DNA from: Devosia subaequoris
Lineage (GTDB): Bacteria > Pseudomonadota > Alphaproteobacteria > Rhizobiales > Devosiaceae
Assembly: GCF_014197055.1 (NCBI RefSeq)
Contig: NZ_JACIEW010000001.1
Span: 124,001-188,000, forward strand
Length of the DNA stretch: 64,000 bases
Direction of reading: 5' to 3'
Part shown: positions 36,603-45,110 of the stretch, piece after piece
Numbering within the stretch: the stretch's first letter is position 1
Layout of the letters: every line of letters begins with the position of its first letter
Notes under the pieces: model-generated
Told to the model about the DNA's origin: nothing
The model's input: only the letters and a program-made list of their open reading frames with translations
The model's database searches: none
Program-made: the position numbers and the translations under genes

Positions 36603-37046
36603 ATGAAGCGTTTCTTTGAACGGCATGTGGCGCATCTGCCCGAGCGGATGTATCAGATCGTTTCTGATCTGAGTGACTATCCGCGCTTCGTGCCCAATTG
36701 CCAGGCGATGCAGGTTCGGCCCGATCCTGCCGCCGGGGACAAGGATGTGCGGCTGGCCCGCATGACCATCTCTTTTGGGCCGATCACGCAAGCCTATACC
36801 AGCCGGGTTACACTGGATGCGAAGGCCCGGACCATCCGTGCCAAGGCTGTGGACGGTCCCTTTGCCTATCTCGATAGCGTGTGGAGCTTTGAGCCCGAAG
36901 GGCAGGGGACGCGGGTGCGGTTCGAGATCGACTTCAAGATCTCAAATCCTCTGATTGCGGCTGTGGCCGAGCCGGCTTTTGCCGCCAAGCAGGAGGAAAT
37001 CATGCGTGCGTTCTGTGAAGAGGCCGACAGGCGGTTTGGCGCTTAG
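36603..37046 (+). CDS. RatA-like coenzyme Q-binding START-domain protein
   Basis: A 147-residue START/polyketide-cyclase fold protein of the RatA/Coq10 family. It begins HVAHLPERMYQIVSDLSDYPRFVPNC, of which the DLSDYPRFVP segment at about residues 22-31 is the family hallmark. DFKISNPLIAA and a late AFCEEADRRFG helix follow. Such proteins bind ubiquinone or fatty chains. It follows lipA after one base, an arrangement conserved in alphaproteobacteria. The proteobacterial RatA name implies a ribosome-associated toxin, but the Coq10-like role is as likely here. Confidence 0.9.
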   Translation: MKRFFERHVAHLPERMYQIVSDLSDYPRFVPNCQAMQVRPDPAAGDKDVRLARMTISFGPITQAYTSRVTLDAKARTIRAKAVDGPFAYLDSVWSFEPEGQGTRVRFEIDFKISNPLIAAVAEPAFAAKQEEIMRAFCEEADRRFGA

Positions 37047-37116
37047 GCGAACTTCCCTCGATTGGGCTTACTGCTGACATCCGTCTCAACATCGCACGCG
37101 CGGCAGGACGGTCCAC

Positions 37117-38298
37117 TCAGCTCTGTTGGGCCGGCAAGCGGAAAATGAACCTGATTTCATTTTGTTCGGATTCAACGTCGATCCTGCCACCGTGTGCCTG
37201 GGCAATCTCTGATGCGATGTAGAGGCCGAGACCGAGGCCATGGGCGTTGCTGCGTACCTGGCCGCGATGGAAAGGCTGGAACAGCAGTGGGACCATCTCT
37301 TGCGGAATCGGGTCGCCTGCATTGACGACACTGAGCGCGAGATTGCCCGCGTCATCGACAGCGCAATCAACGCGGATTTCCTTGTCCTGCGCTCCGTGGG
37401 TCACAGCGTTGCCGAGGAGATTTGAGAACATCTGCGCGATGCGGTCGTGATCGAGCCGTATGGTTCGTGCGATTTCGAAACTGGTCGAGATCGTCTTTCC
37501 GGGGTGGGCCGCTTGTATCTCAGCTATCACCAGTTCGAGCGTCGGTTGTAGCGGGCGTGCATCGTCAAGGTTGAGAACTATCCCTCCGCCAAGCCGGCTG
37601 CGCGCCAGATCCAACACGTTGTCAATCAATGCGCTCATGCGCGAGACGCTGTTCTTCATCAGGCGCAGAATGACGGGTGTGCTGTCAGTCCATGCCTGAT
37701 CACGGAGTATCTTGCTGGCGCCGGCATCGATTGCTGCCAACGGGTTGCGCAGATCGTGTCCAAGCACTGCTACGAACTGTTCCTTCAGTTCGGAGTTGCG
37801 CTTTTCCTCCATGACCATGGCGACCTGCTCAGCCATTCCAGCCTGGAGAGATGACACCATATTCTCGAGCTGACGGCGGGCCTCCCGCTCAGCCGCCCGC
37901 GCTTCGACCAGATCGCGCTCATACTGGCGGCGCTCTGTCGCCTTGAAGACCGTGAGTCTGGTGAAGAGAAGGTTGCCGGAGGGGTCTCGGCGTTCGGCGG
38001 CATTGGCCAAAACTGGCACCAAGGCGCCATCGGCCCTGACCATGTCCAGTGCTACCTCGTGGAAAAAGCCCTGCATACGCAGCATGGGCGCGAAATGGGT
38101 TTCATAAAAAATGCTGCCCGCGACGTTGAGAAGTTCGCGGAGGCGCTTGCCAACGATTACCTCCGGCGACTTGTCGAGCCAGGTGCAGAGCGTGGCGTTG
38201 ACCTTGGCAATCCGTCCATCTGGCCACATCGAGAGATAGCCGCATGGCGCGTTCTCAAAAAGATCTTCCAAATCCTCGACATGTTCTCCGTCAGACAA
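37117..38298 (-). CDS. PAS-domain sensor histidine kinase
   Basis: A 393-residue soluble kinase with no membrane segment. The PAS domain (LFENAPCGYLSMWPDGRIAKVN onward, about residues 14-125) is followed by a coiled-coil (ERRQYERDLVEARAAEREARR), then the HisKA box VLGHDLRNPLAAI near 177 and HATPase blocks (FSNLLGNAVTHG, then HGLGLGLYIASEIAQAHGG). The TTG at 38298 is chosen because it overlaps the hydrolase stop by eight bases; the ATG at 38334 would overlap more. No response regulator is adjacent. The pair with an RsbQ-type hydrolase points to a bipartite sensor. Confidence 0.9.
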   Translation of the reverse strand: MSDGEHVEDLEDLFENAPCGYLSMWPDGRIAKVNATLCTWLDKSPEVIVGKRLRELLNVAGSIFYETHFAPMLRMQGFFHEVALDMVRADGALVPVLANAAERRDPSGNLLFTRLTVFKATERRQYERDLVEARAAEREARRQLENMVSSLQAGMAEQVAMVMEEKRNSELKEQFVAVLGHDLRNPLAAIDAGASKILRDQAWTDSTPVILRLMKNSVSRMSALIDNVLDLARSRLGGGIVLNLDDARPLQPTLELVIAEIQAAHPGKTISTSFEIARTIRLDHDRIAQMFSNLLGNAVTHGAQDKEIRVDCAVDDAGNLALSVVNAGDPIPQEMVPLLFQPFHRGQVRSNAHGLGLGLYIASEIAQAHGGRIDVESEQNEIRFIFRLPAQQS

Positions 38299-39079
38299 AA
38301 TCGCGCATCGCCAATGTGACTTCTTCAGGCGCACTCAGATTCGGGCAATGGCCACTGGCCTCAAGATACCTCATCTGACTACCTGGTATGGCGTTGTGGA
38401 CGTATTCTCCCACGTGTTCGGCTGCAATTATGTCGTTGCTGCATTGCAATATGAGCGTCTGCGCTTCGACTTTGGACAGGTCGGCCCGGTTGTCCGACAT
38501 GAAGGTGACCCGCGCAAACTGTTTGGCAATCTCGGGATCGGTCCGACAAAAACTATTGGTAAGCTCCTCGCCAAGTTCAGGCCGATCGGGATTGCCCATG
38601 ATCGCAGGGGCCATGGCAGCGGACCAGCCCATGTGATTGTCATCAAGCGATGCCAACAACTCTTCGATTTGCGCGGCGCTAAACCCGCCAGAGTATTCGC
38701 CATCATCAATGTAGCGCGGCGAGGGACCGATCATGACCAATTTGTCGAACATGCCGGGCGCTCGAATTGAGGCGAGTGCGCCAATCATGGCGCTGACTGA
38801 ATGGCCGACAAATACGGCTTTCTCAATTCCGAGTTCTTCGCCGATCTCCACAATATCAGCCGCGTATCCGTCAAGGCTGGAATATTTCTCCGGATCGTAC
38901 GCCGACAGGTCGGACCGGCCAGCGCCGACGTGATCAAAAAGCACCGTTCGAAAGTCATTGCGGAAATTGGGCTCGATAAATCGCCACATATTGCGGTCGC
39001 AGCCAAACCCATGGGCGAACACCATAGCTTTGCCGCCCGTGCCATTCACGGTTACATTATTGCGATGGATGATCGACAT
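38291..39079 (-). CDS. RsbQ-type alpha/beta hydrolase
   Basis: A 262-residue hydrolase of the RsbQ/KAI2 group. The catalytic Ser is in FVGHSVSAMIG (about residue 90), the Asp in CSNDIIAAEHVGEY near 213, and the His in EASGHCPNLS near 240-249. The opening HRNNVTVNGTGGKAMVFAHGFGCD is close to RsbQ of Bacillus subtilis. RsbQ makes or binds a small molecule that signals to the PAS domain of its partner RsbP; here the partner is a PAS histidine kinase that starts in the stop of this gene. The ligand is unknown. Confidence 0.9.
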   Translation of the reverse strand: MSIIHRNNVTVNGTGGKAMVFAHGFGCDRNMWRFIEPNFRNDFRTVLFDHVGAGRSDLSAYDPEKYSSLDGYAADIVEIGEELGIEKAVFVGHSVSAMIGALASIRAPGMFDKLVMIGPSPRYIDDGEYSGGFSAAQIEELLASLDDNHMGWSAAMAPAIMGNPDRPELGEELTNSFCRTDPEIAKQFARVTFMSDNRADLSKVEAQTLILQCSNDIIAAEHVGEYVHNAIPGSQMRYLEASGHCPNLSAPEEVTLAMRDFV

Positions 39080-39218
39080 ATTCCGCAGGCTACCTCAACA
39101 GAACCCAATTGGGGTTTTCGACGTGTTCCCCACACGCTTGCAAACGACACTAGCACTTCCGACCCTCGGTACGCCAGCTAGTCCGTCCTGAGCGCAAGCG
39201 AAACCTACAATGCCGTAC

Positions 39219-39725
39219 TCAGGGGCCGGGAGGGTCGCTGGTGAGAACTTGTAGTACGAGATCCAGCGCCGCATCGACTGTGGCTTTTCTGATAGCATCA
39301 CGGCTGAGGTCGCCAAAGCGGTGTTCGATGACAACGGTGGCGAGCTCGGAGGACACCGCGACATAAACCAGACCAACCGGCTTCTTATCCGTTCCGCCGT
39401 CTGGGCCGGCAATGCCGGTGGTGGCGACGGCGAAGTCAACGCGGGCAGTGTTGCGGGCGCCATCGGCCATGGCGCGGGCAACCTGGTTGCTGACGGCGCC
39501 ATAGTCGCCGATGAGGCGCGGTTGCACCTGGATCATGCGGGACTTGGCCGAATTGGCATAGGTGATGTAGCCGCCATAGATGGCCGCAGAGGCGCCGGGG
39601 ACGTCGGTGAGTGCGGAGGCGATCAGACCGCCGGTACAGCTCTCGGCGGTGACCAGGGTCTGGTTGCGCTCGGCAAGGAGGTCGATGATCTGCTGGGCCG
39701 CAGAGGGTTTTGACTTGGCTGCCAT
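39219..39725 (-). CDS. nicotinamide-nucleotide amidohydrolase (CinA C-terminal domain, PncC)
   Basis: A 168-residue stand-alone CinA C-terminal domain. It shows TLVTAESCTGGLIASALTDVPGAS near residues 18-37 (catalytic Ser in ESCTGG), the AYNSAKS-like TYANSAKSRMI block near 53-63, and GIAGPDGGTDKKPVGLVYVA near 106-125. The family deamidates NMN to NaMN in NAD recycling. Its ATG at 39725 follows directly on the ispDF stop (TGAATG), so both are in one transcript. No competence genes are nearby. Confidence 0.94.
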   Translation of the reverse strand: MAAKSKPSAAQQIIDLLAERNQTLVTAESCTGGLIASALTDVPGASAAIYGGYITYANSAKSRMIQVQPRLIGDYGAVSNQVARAMADGARNTARVDFAVATTGIAGPDGGTDKKPVGLVYVAVSSELATVVIEHRFGDLSRDAIRKATVDAALDLVLQVLTSDPPGP

Positions 39726-40916
39726 TCAATCCACCCTGGGCAATTCAATACTGGCACTGGCCATGGACACGATACCCTCCTCCCGCCCGATAAAGCCGAG
39801 CTTTTCATTGGTCGTCGCCTTGACTGCCACGCGATCCGCCGAAATGCCGAGTGTTTCGGCGATCACGGCGCACATGGCGGGGACGTGAGCGGCAATCCTC
39901 GGCGCTTCCGCGACAATTGTCACGTCCAGATTGACGATGCGGCCCTTGCGGCGGGCCACCAGTTCGCCGGCATGCGCAAGGAACAGGGTGGATGCGGCGC
40001 CTTTCCATTGCTCGTCGCTGGGTGGGAAGTGTGTGCCGATATCGCCTTCGCCAATAGCGCCGAGTATGGCGTCGGTCAGGGCATGGAGCGCCACATCGGC
40101 ATCTGAATGGCCTTGGAGTTTGGCCTTGTGGGGTATTTTCACACCGCACAGCCAGACCGCGTCGCCGGGCGCAAAGGGATGGACATCGTAGCCGGTTCCG
40201 ATGCGGGTTTCGGTGCCGTGGTCGGCCATGATGATACGCTCCGCGCGAGAGAAATCTTCGGGATGGGTGATCTTGATATTGGTGCGTTCGCCTTCGACCA
40301 TGGTTACACCGAGGCCGGCCCATTCAGCGATTTCTGCATCGTCGGTGAAGTCGCGGCTGACGGTTTCGGCCCGGATGTGGGCGGAAAAGATCTGTCCGAA
40401 GCGAAAGCCTTGCGGGGTCTGGGCGGCAAAGAGCTGGCGGCGGTCTTCCGTTGTGGCGACAAGGGTGCCATCGCGTGAACGCTTGATGGTGTCGGTGACA
40501 GGCAGGGTGGGCAGGGCCCCATCATTCTGCCCCAGAGCCGCAATGATGCGCTCAACGAGGGCAGGGGTGACGAAGGGACGGGCGGCGTCCTGGATCAACA
40601 CCAGATCGGGATGCAGCGGCGCCAGGGCCTTCAAGCCGGCAAGAACGGAACCCTGCCGGGTGGAGGCGCCATAGACCGGCGGCAGCAGGCGGTCGTCATC
40701 GAGGAATAACTGACCATATCTTGACGCGTGGTCCGGGTGAATGACGGCGACGATTTGCGTGATGGCGTCGGAGGTCAGAAAAGCCTTGATGGTGCGGGAT
40801 AGCACTGGCTCACCCGCCAGCAGCCGGTATTGCTTGGGGTCGGGATTGCCGGTGGTTCCGGCGCGCTCGCCCTTTCCGGCTGCGACAATGATGACGGCTA
40901 TGGATTTTGGACGCAT
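39726..40916 (-). CDS. ispDF: bifunctional 2-C-methyl-D-erythritol 4-phosphate cytidylyltransferase / 2,4-cyclodiphosphate synthase
   Basis: A 396-residue fusion for two MEP-pathway steps of isoprenoid synthesis. The IspD half (1-230) has VAAGKGERAG near 11-20 and IQDAARPFV near 101. The IspF half (235-396) has GTGYDVHPFAPGD near 238-250 with its metal Asp and His, HSDADVALHALTDAILGA near 271-288, and a late NVKATTNEKLG-like block VAVKATTNEKLGFIGR. Fusion of IspD and IspF is common in alphaproteobacteria. The ATG at 40916 fits the IspD start; the frame extends to 40979 without homology. Confidence 0.97.
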   Translation of the reverse strand: MRPKSIAVIIVAAGKGERAGTTGNPDPKQYRLLAGEPVLSRTIKAFLTSDAITQIVAVIHPDHASRYGQLFLDDDRLLPPVYGASTRQGSVLAGLKALAPLHPDLVLIQDAARPFVTPALVERIIAALGQNDGALPTLPVTDTIKRSRDGTLVATTEDRRQLFAAQTPQGFRFGQIFSAHIRAETVSRDFTDDAEIAEWAGLGVTMVEGERTNIKITHPEDFSRAERIIMADHGTETRIGTGYDVHPFAPGDAVWLCGVKIPHKAKLQGHSDADVALHALTDAILGAIGEGDIGTHFPPSDEQWKGAASTLFLAHAGELVARRKGRIVNLDVTIVAEAPRIAAHVPAMCAVIAETLGISADRVAVKATTNEKLGFIGREEGIVSMASASIELPRVD

Positions 40917-41095
40917 GGGGATATAGGCACTGGACAATGGAACCGTCTGTTCCAAAGGGTCTAGCTGCCCCTTTGCCATGCGGCAAGAGCAGGGCTGGTT
41001 TACCCCGGTGCGACAGCTGGAAGCGGTTGCGTGGCGTCCGAAATTGATTATTGTGCGGGCACCATTGCCAAATTGAACAATTCTGGGGCAATTCC

Positions 41096-42097
41096 TTGAA
41101 CAACACTGCCTGCGCTTTGAGCATTGGTGGGCACGCCATCCGTAATCGTGCCTTCCTGGCGCCGATGGCGGGCATAACAGATCGCCCGTTTCGCGAGATT
41201 GCTGAACGATTTGGCGCCGGGCTTGTGGTTTCCGAAATGGTGGCCAGCGCTGCGTTGAGCACGGGCCATGGCGGCATGGCGCGCAAGCTGACGCGGGCCG
41301 GTACTCTGCCGCATGTGGTGCAACTGGCTGGTTGCGAAGCGCAATGGATGGCCGAGGGCGCGCGCATTGCCGAGGGCGCGGGCGCGGACATTATCGACAT
41401 CAATTTCGGCTGCCCTGCGAAAAGGGTGACCAATGGCTATGCCGGCTCGGCGCTGATGCGGGTGCCGAACCAGGCGCTGAGCATTGTCGAGGCGGTTGCA
41501 TGCGCCACGACACGGCCGGTGACGGTCAAGATGCGGTTAGGCTGGGACGATGAGAGCCTGAACGCTGCCCAGATTGCGCGGTTGGCGGTGAGTGCCGGGG
41601 CGCAGATGATCACTGTGCACGGGCGCACGCGGCAGCAGTTCTACAAGGGCCAGGCGCGCTGGGCACTGGTGCGCAGCGTGGTCGAGGCTGTCGATGTGCC
41701 GGTGTTGGTCAATGGCGACATTGTCGATATCGCGAGCGCGCGGCAGGCGCTGACCGAATCCGGGGCCGCGGCAGTCATGCTGGGGCGCGGGGCGCAGGGG
41801 CAACCCTGGCGCGTTGGCCAGATTGGCGCGGCGCTTGGCGGGCAAGAGGCTGCAGCGGCGCCGGAGGGCGCAAAACTCGTGGCTCTGATCCAGCAGCACT
41901 ATGAAGACATGCTGGTTGATTATGGCGTCGAGGTCGGGTTGCGCGCCGCGCGCAAGCATTTGGGCTGGTACGCTGATGCGGTCGGACTGGCGCTGGACAA
42001 GCCGACGCGGAGACAATTGCTCGACAATGAGGACACCAAAGCTGTGCTGTCGCTGATTGATACCCTGTTTTCAGGGGAACGGAGGGCAGCGGCGTGA
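41096..42097 (+). CDS. dusB: tRNA-dihydrouridine synthase B
   Basis: A 333-residue FMN enzyme (formerly NifR3) that reduces uridine in tRNA. The family start LAPMAGITDRPFREIAERFGAG is near residues 21-42. The catalytic Cys is in NFGCPAKRVTNGYAGSALM near 102-120, with HGRTRQQFYKGQA near 179-191 and a late VMLGRGAQGQPW. A TTG at 41096 is proposed as start because it leads straight into ACALSIGGHAIRNRAFLAPM; an upstream start at 41051 is possible. Its stop overlaps ntrB by ATGA, the nifR3-ntrB-ntrC order of alphaproteobacteria. Confidence 0.94.
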   Translation: MNNTACALSIGGHAIRNRAFLAPMAGITDRPFREIAERFGAGLVVSEMVASAALSTGHGGMARKLTRAGTLPHVVQLAGCEAQWMAEGARIAEGAGADIIDINFGCPAKRVTNGYAGSALMRVPNQALSIVEAVACATTRPVTVKMRLGWDDESLNAAQIARLAVSAGAQMITVHGRTRQQFYKGQARWALVRSVVEAVDVPVLVNGDIVDIASARQALTESGAAAVMLGRGAQGQPWRVGQIGAALGGQEAAAAPEGAKLVALIQQHYEDMLVDYGVEVGLRAARKHLGWYADAVGLALDKPTRRQLLDNEDTKAVLSLIDTLFSGERRAAA

Positions 42098-43233
42098 GCA
42101 GTGCTGTTGTAATGGACCTCGATTCCGTGCCGGCGCGTGCCGTGCTGCAGGCGTTGCCGCAGCCGGTGATGGTGCTCGATGAGGCGCGGCGCATCCAGTT
42201 CGTCAATTATGCCGCCGAGGCGTTTTTCGGGGCATCGCTGAGCGTACTGACCCGGCAAAGCCTGGACGATCTGATCGCCTTTGGGTCGCCTATCATCTCA
42301 TTGGTTGAAACGGTGGTGCAGCGGCGAGCGCCGATGACCGAATACCGGGTTCGGGTTGGATCGTCGCGCTTTGGCGATGAGCGCATCGCCGATGTTTTTG
42401 CCAGCCCGATCTCGGATACGGACGGGCGGGTGGCGGTGCTGATTCAGGAGCGCACCATGGCCGACCAGATCGACCGGCAGATGGTGTCGCGCGGGGCGGC
42501 GCGCTCGGTGACGGGGCTGGCGTCAATGCTGGCGCATGAAATCAAGAACCCGCTTTCGGGCATTCGCGGCGCGGCGCAATTGCTCGAGCAATCAGTGCCG
42601 AGCGACGAGGTGCCACTGGCGCGCCTGATCCGGGAAGAGACCGACCGAATTGTCGGGCTGATCGACCGGGTGGAAGTGTTTGGCGACGAGCGCCCGATGG
42701 AGCGCGAGCCGATCAATATTCACGTAGTGCTGGACCGTGTGAAGCTGTTGGCGCGCAACGGGGTGGCGCGCGGAATTACCTTCTACGAAGAGTATGATCC
42801 ATCGCTACCTCCGGTATTCGGCAATCGCGACCAGCTCATCCAGATTTTCCTTAATCTAATCAAGAATGCTTCGGAAGCTATTGAAAGAACACAGAAACCA
42901 GAGATCAAGATTTCGACGGCTTTTCGCCCCGGCATTCGCATCAGCGTGGCTGGTGTGGCCGAGCGCATTTCCCTGCCGCTCGAAATCGTCATTGAGGACA
43001 ACGGACCGGGTGTGCCGCCGGATATCCTGCCATTCCTGTTCGATCCGTTCGTGACCACCAAGACCAATGGTTCCGGCCTGGGCCTGGCGTTGGTGGCCAA
43101 GATTGTGGGGGATCATGGGGGGGTGATCGATTGTGATAGCCGTCCCGGCCGTACCCGCTTCCGTATCCTGCTGCCGGTGGCCAGCGGTGCCTTCCAAAAT
43201 TCCGCCGAAGTCGAAGAGGGTTCGCCCGCATGA
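42094..43233 (+). CDS. ntrB: nitrogen regulation sensor histidine kinase NtrB
   Basis: A 379-residue cytoplasmic kinase. An N-terminal PAS domain ([27 protein letters not shown], about residues 15-41) is followed by HisKA with [19 protein letters not shown] near 150 (phospho-His). The N-box is [13 protein letters not shown] near 251, and [33 protein letters not shown] contains the G-boxes near 307-339. With PII protein it phosphorylates or dephosphorylates NtrC according to nitrogen state. It is coupled to dusB and ntrC by ATGA overlaps. Confidence 0.97.
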   Translation: MSSAVVMDLDSVPARAVLQALPQPVMVLDEARRIQFVNYAAEAFFGASLSVLTRQSLDDLIAFGSPIISLVETVVQRRAPMTEYRVRVGSSRFGDERIADVFASPISDTDGRVAVLIQERTMADQIDRQMVSRGAARSVTGLASMLAHEIKNPLSGIRGAAQLLEQSVPSDEVPLARLIREETDRIVGLIDRVEVFGDERPMEREPINIHVVLDRVKLLARNGVARGITFYEEYDPSLPPVFGNRDQLIQIFLNLIKNASEAIERTQKPEIKISTAFRPGIRISVAGVAERISLPLEIVIEDNGPGVPPDILPFLFDPFVTTKTNGSGLGLALVAKIVGDHGGVIDCDSRPGRTRFRILLPVASGAFQNSAEVEEGSPA

Positions 43234-44678
43234 GCCATGTCGTTCTGCTTGCCGATGATGATGCCGCAATCCGCATGGTGCTTAACCAGGCGCTGACTCG
43301 GGCCGGTTACGAGGTACGGCCGACGGGCAACATTTCTACCATGTGGAACTGGGTGAGCCGCGGGGAAGGGGATATCCTGATCACCGATGTGGCCATGCCC
43401 GATGGCAATGCCTTTGAGGTGATGCCCAAGATCAAGAAGCTTCGGCCGGAGCTGCCCATGATCGTGATGAGCGCGCAAAACACGTTCATGACGGCCATCC
43501 GGGCTTCGGAAGTGGGTGCTTACGAATATCTGCCCAAGCCCTTCGATATTACAGAAGTGCTTTCGGTGGTGGCGCGGGCCCTGGCCGATGCCAAGAAGCC
43601 CACCAATGCCGAACGCAAGGCCGAGGAGCCGGGCGAGACCATGCCGCTGGTCGGCCGCTCGACGGCGATGCAGGACATTTATCGCGCCCTGGCGCGGCTG
43701 ATGCAGACCGACCTGACGGTTATGGTCACCGGCGAGAGCGGCACCGGCAAGGAATTGGTGGCGCGGGCACTACACGATTTCGGCAAGCGGCGGAACGGGC
43801 CGTTCGTGGCCATCAACATGGCTGCCATTCCGCGCGATTTGATCGAAGCGGAGCTATTTGGACACGAAAAGGGGGCCTTTACCGGCGCCAATACGCGTTC
43901 TTCCGGTCGGTTTGAACAGGCCGAGGGCGGCACGCTGTTCCTCGATGAGATCGGCGACATGCCCATGGATGCCCAGACGCGCCTGCTGCGTGTGCTGCAG
44001 GAGGGAGAGTACACGATGGTGGGTGGCCGCAGCGCCATCAAGACTAATGTGCGCATCGTCGCAGCCACGCACCGCGATCTGAGCCAGATGATCCGGCAGG
44101 GCCTGTTCCGCGAAGATCTCTATTACCGCCTCAATGTTGTGCCGATCCGGCTGCCGCCGCTGCGTGAGCGTATCGACGATATCACCGACCTGGTGCAGCA
44201 TTTCCTGCATCTGGCGCAGCGCGAGGGCGAGCCGCCGAAATCCATTTCTCCCGAAGCCATCCGGCTGATGCAGAACTACAACTGGCCGGGCAATATCCGC
44301 GAACTGGAAAACCTGGTGCGACGTCTGTCGGCGCTTTACGTAGACGAGCAGATTTCCACAGAGATAGTGCAGAACGAGCTCAATATCGTCGATCGGCCCA
44401 CCGGCAACTCTGCCTCGGGGCCTGTCGATATTTCCATGGCTGTCGAAACCCATGTTGGGCAGTTGCTACGCGAGCACGAACCGCATTTGCCGCCGGCGGG
44501 GATGTATCAGCGGGTAATCGACAGGGTTGAGGCACCGCTGATCGCCATGGCGCTCAATGCCTGTGGCGGCAATCAGATTAAGGCAGCAGACCTGCTGGGG
44601 CTCAACCGCAACACGCTACGCAAGAAGATCCGTACGCACAGTATCGAGATCGTCAAGCACAGCAGCCGTCGGGGGTAG
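43230..44678 (+). CDS. ntrC: nitrogen regulation response regulator NtrC
   Basis: A 482-residue sigma-54 activator. The receiver domain spans 1-120 ([13 protein letters not shown], with the acceptor Asp in [11 protein letters not shown] near 54). The AAA+ domain spans 140-375, with Walker A GESGTGKE near 170, the sigma-54 contact GAFTGA near 216, and [13 protein letters not shown] near 233. The C-terminal Fis-type helix-turn-helix is [22 protein letters not shown] near 449-470. All key motifs are intact, in contrast to NtrX downstream. It activates nitrogen assimilation genes. Confidence 0.97.
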   Translation: MSHVVLLADDDAAIRMVLNQALTRAGYEVRPTGNISTMWNWVSRGEGDILITDVAMPDGNAFEVMPKIKKLRPELPMIVMSAQNTFMTAIRASEVGAYEYLPKPFDITEVLSVVARALADAKKPTNAERKAEEPGETMPLVGRSTAMQDIYRALARLMQTDLTVMVTGESGTGKELVARALHDFGKRRNGPFVAINMAAIPRDLIEAELFGHEKGAFTGANTRSSGRFEQAEGGTLFLDEIGDMPMDAQTRLLRVLQEGEYTMVGGRSAIKTNVRIVAATHRDLSQMIRQGLFREDLYYRLNVVPIRLPPLRERIDDITDLVQHFLHLAQREGEPPKSISPEAIRLMQNYNWPGNIRELENLVRRLSALYVDEQISTEIVQNELNIVDRPTGNSASGPVDISMAVETHVGQLLREHEPHLPPAGMYQRVIDRVEAPLIAMALNACGGNQIKAADLLGLNRNTLRKKIRTHSIEIVKHSSRRG

Positions 44679-44689
44679 GGGCCGCGCAA

Positions 44690-44960
44690 GCTCTGTTTTG
44701 CGGTCTTCTCGTTTTCGCGGCGCCAATGGCGTAGCTCGTCCTATCAGGCACACCTCGATGCCTCCGGAGCTCGACCCCTAAAAACGCTCTACAGGAGTAT
44801 CCGGTCTAGCCATTCGAGCGGCTTTTCGGGAATAGCTCTCAAGGCCCCCATCGCGGAAAACGGTCCCGAGTATTCGTGCCATTCGAGCGTAGCTCTCATG
44901 GCCTCAGTCCCTAAAATCGCTCCACCGGAGCGATTTTATCCGCGAAGCGGGCCGGGACTG
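44690..44960. repeat. cluster of degenerate direct repeats between ntrC and ntrY
   Basis: No gene is visible in the 432-base gap. It contains related blocks: CCATTCGAGCG occurs at about 44815 and 44879; AGCTCTCA with GGCC follows each; and CCCTAAAAACGCTCTACAGG near 44777 resembles CCCTAAAATCGCTCC at 44909. The pattern suggests two or three decayed copies of one interspersed element, the last ending in a perfect hairpin. Confidence 0.5.
44912..44938. terminator. perfect 12-bp hairpin after ntrC
   Basis: TAAAATCGCTCC pairs exactly with GGAGCGATTTTA with an ACC loop. The arm ends in TTTTA on the plus strand and the mirror holds on the minus strand, so it can work as an intrinsic terminator between ntrBC and ntrYX. 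It is part of the repeat cluster. Confidence 0.6.
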
Positions 44961-45110
44961 AGTGTCACATTTTGGCAACATTTGTCTTGAAGGGTCGGGG
45001 GAATTGGGTCAGGCTTCGCTTTCCCCATGGTTCTGCTCCTACATGAAGGCTCTCGACGAGCCCCGTAGGTGACAACCATTATCGTCGAAGCGGAGGAAAC
45101 TACGCAGCCT

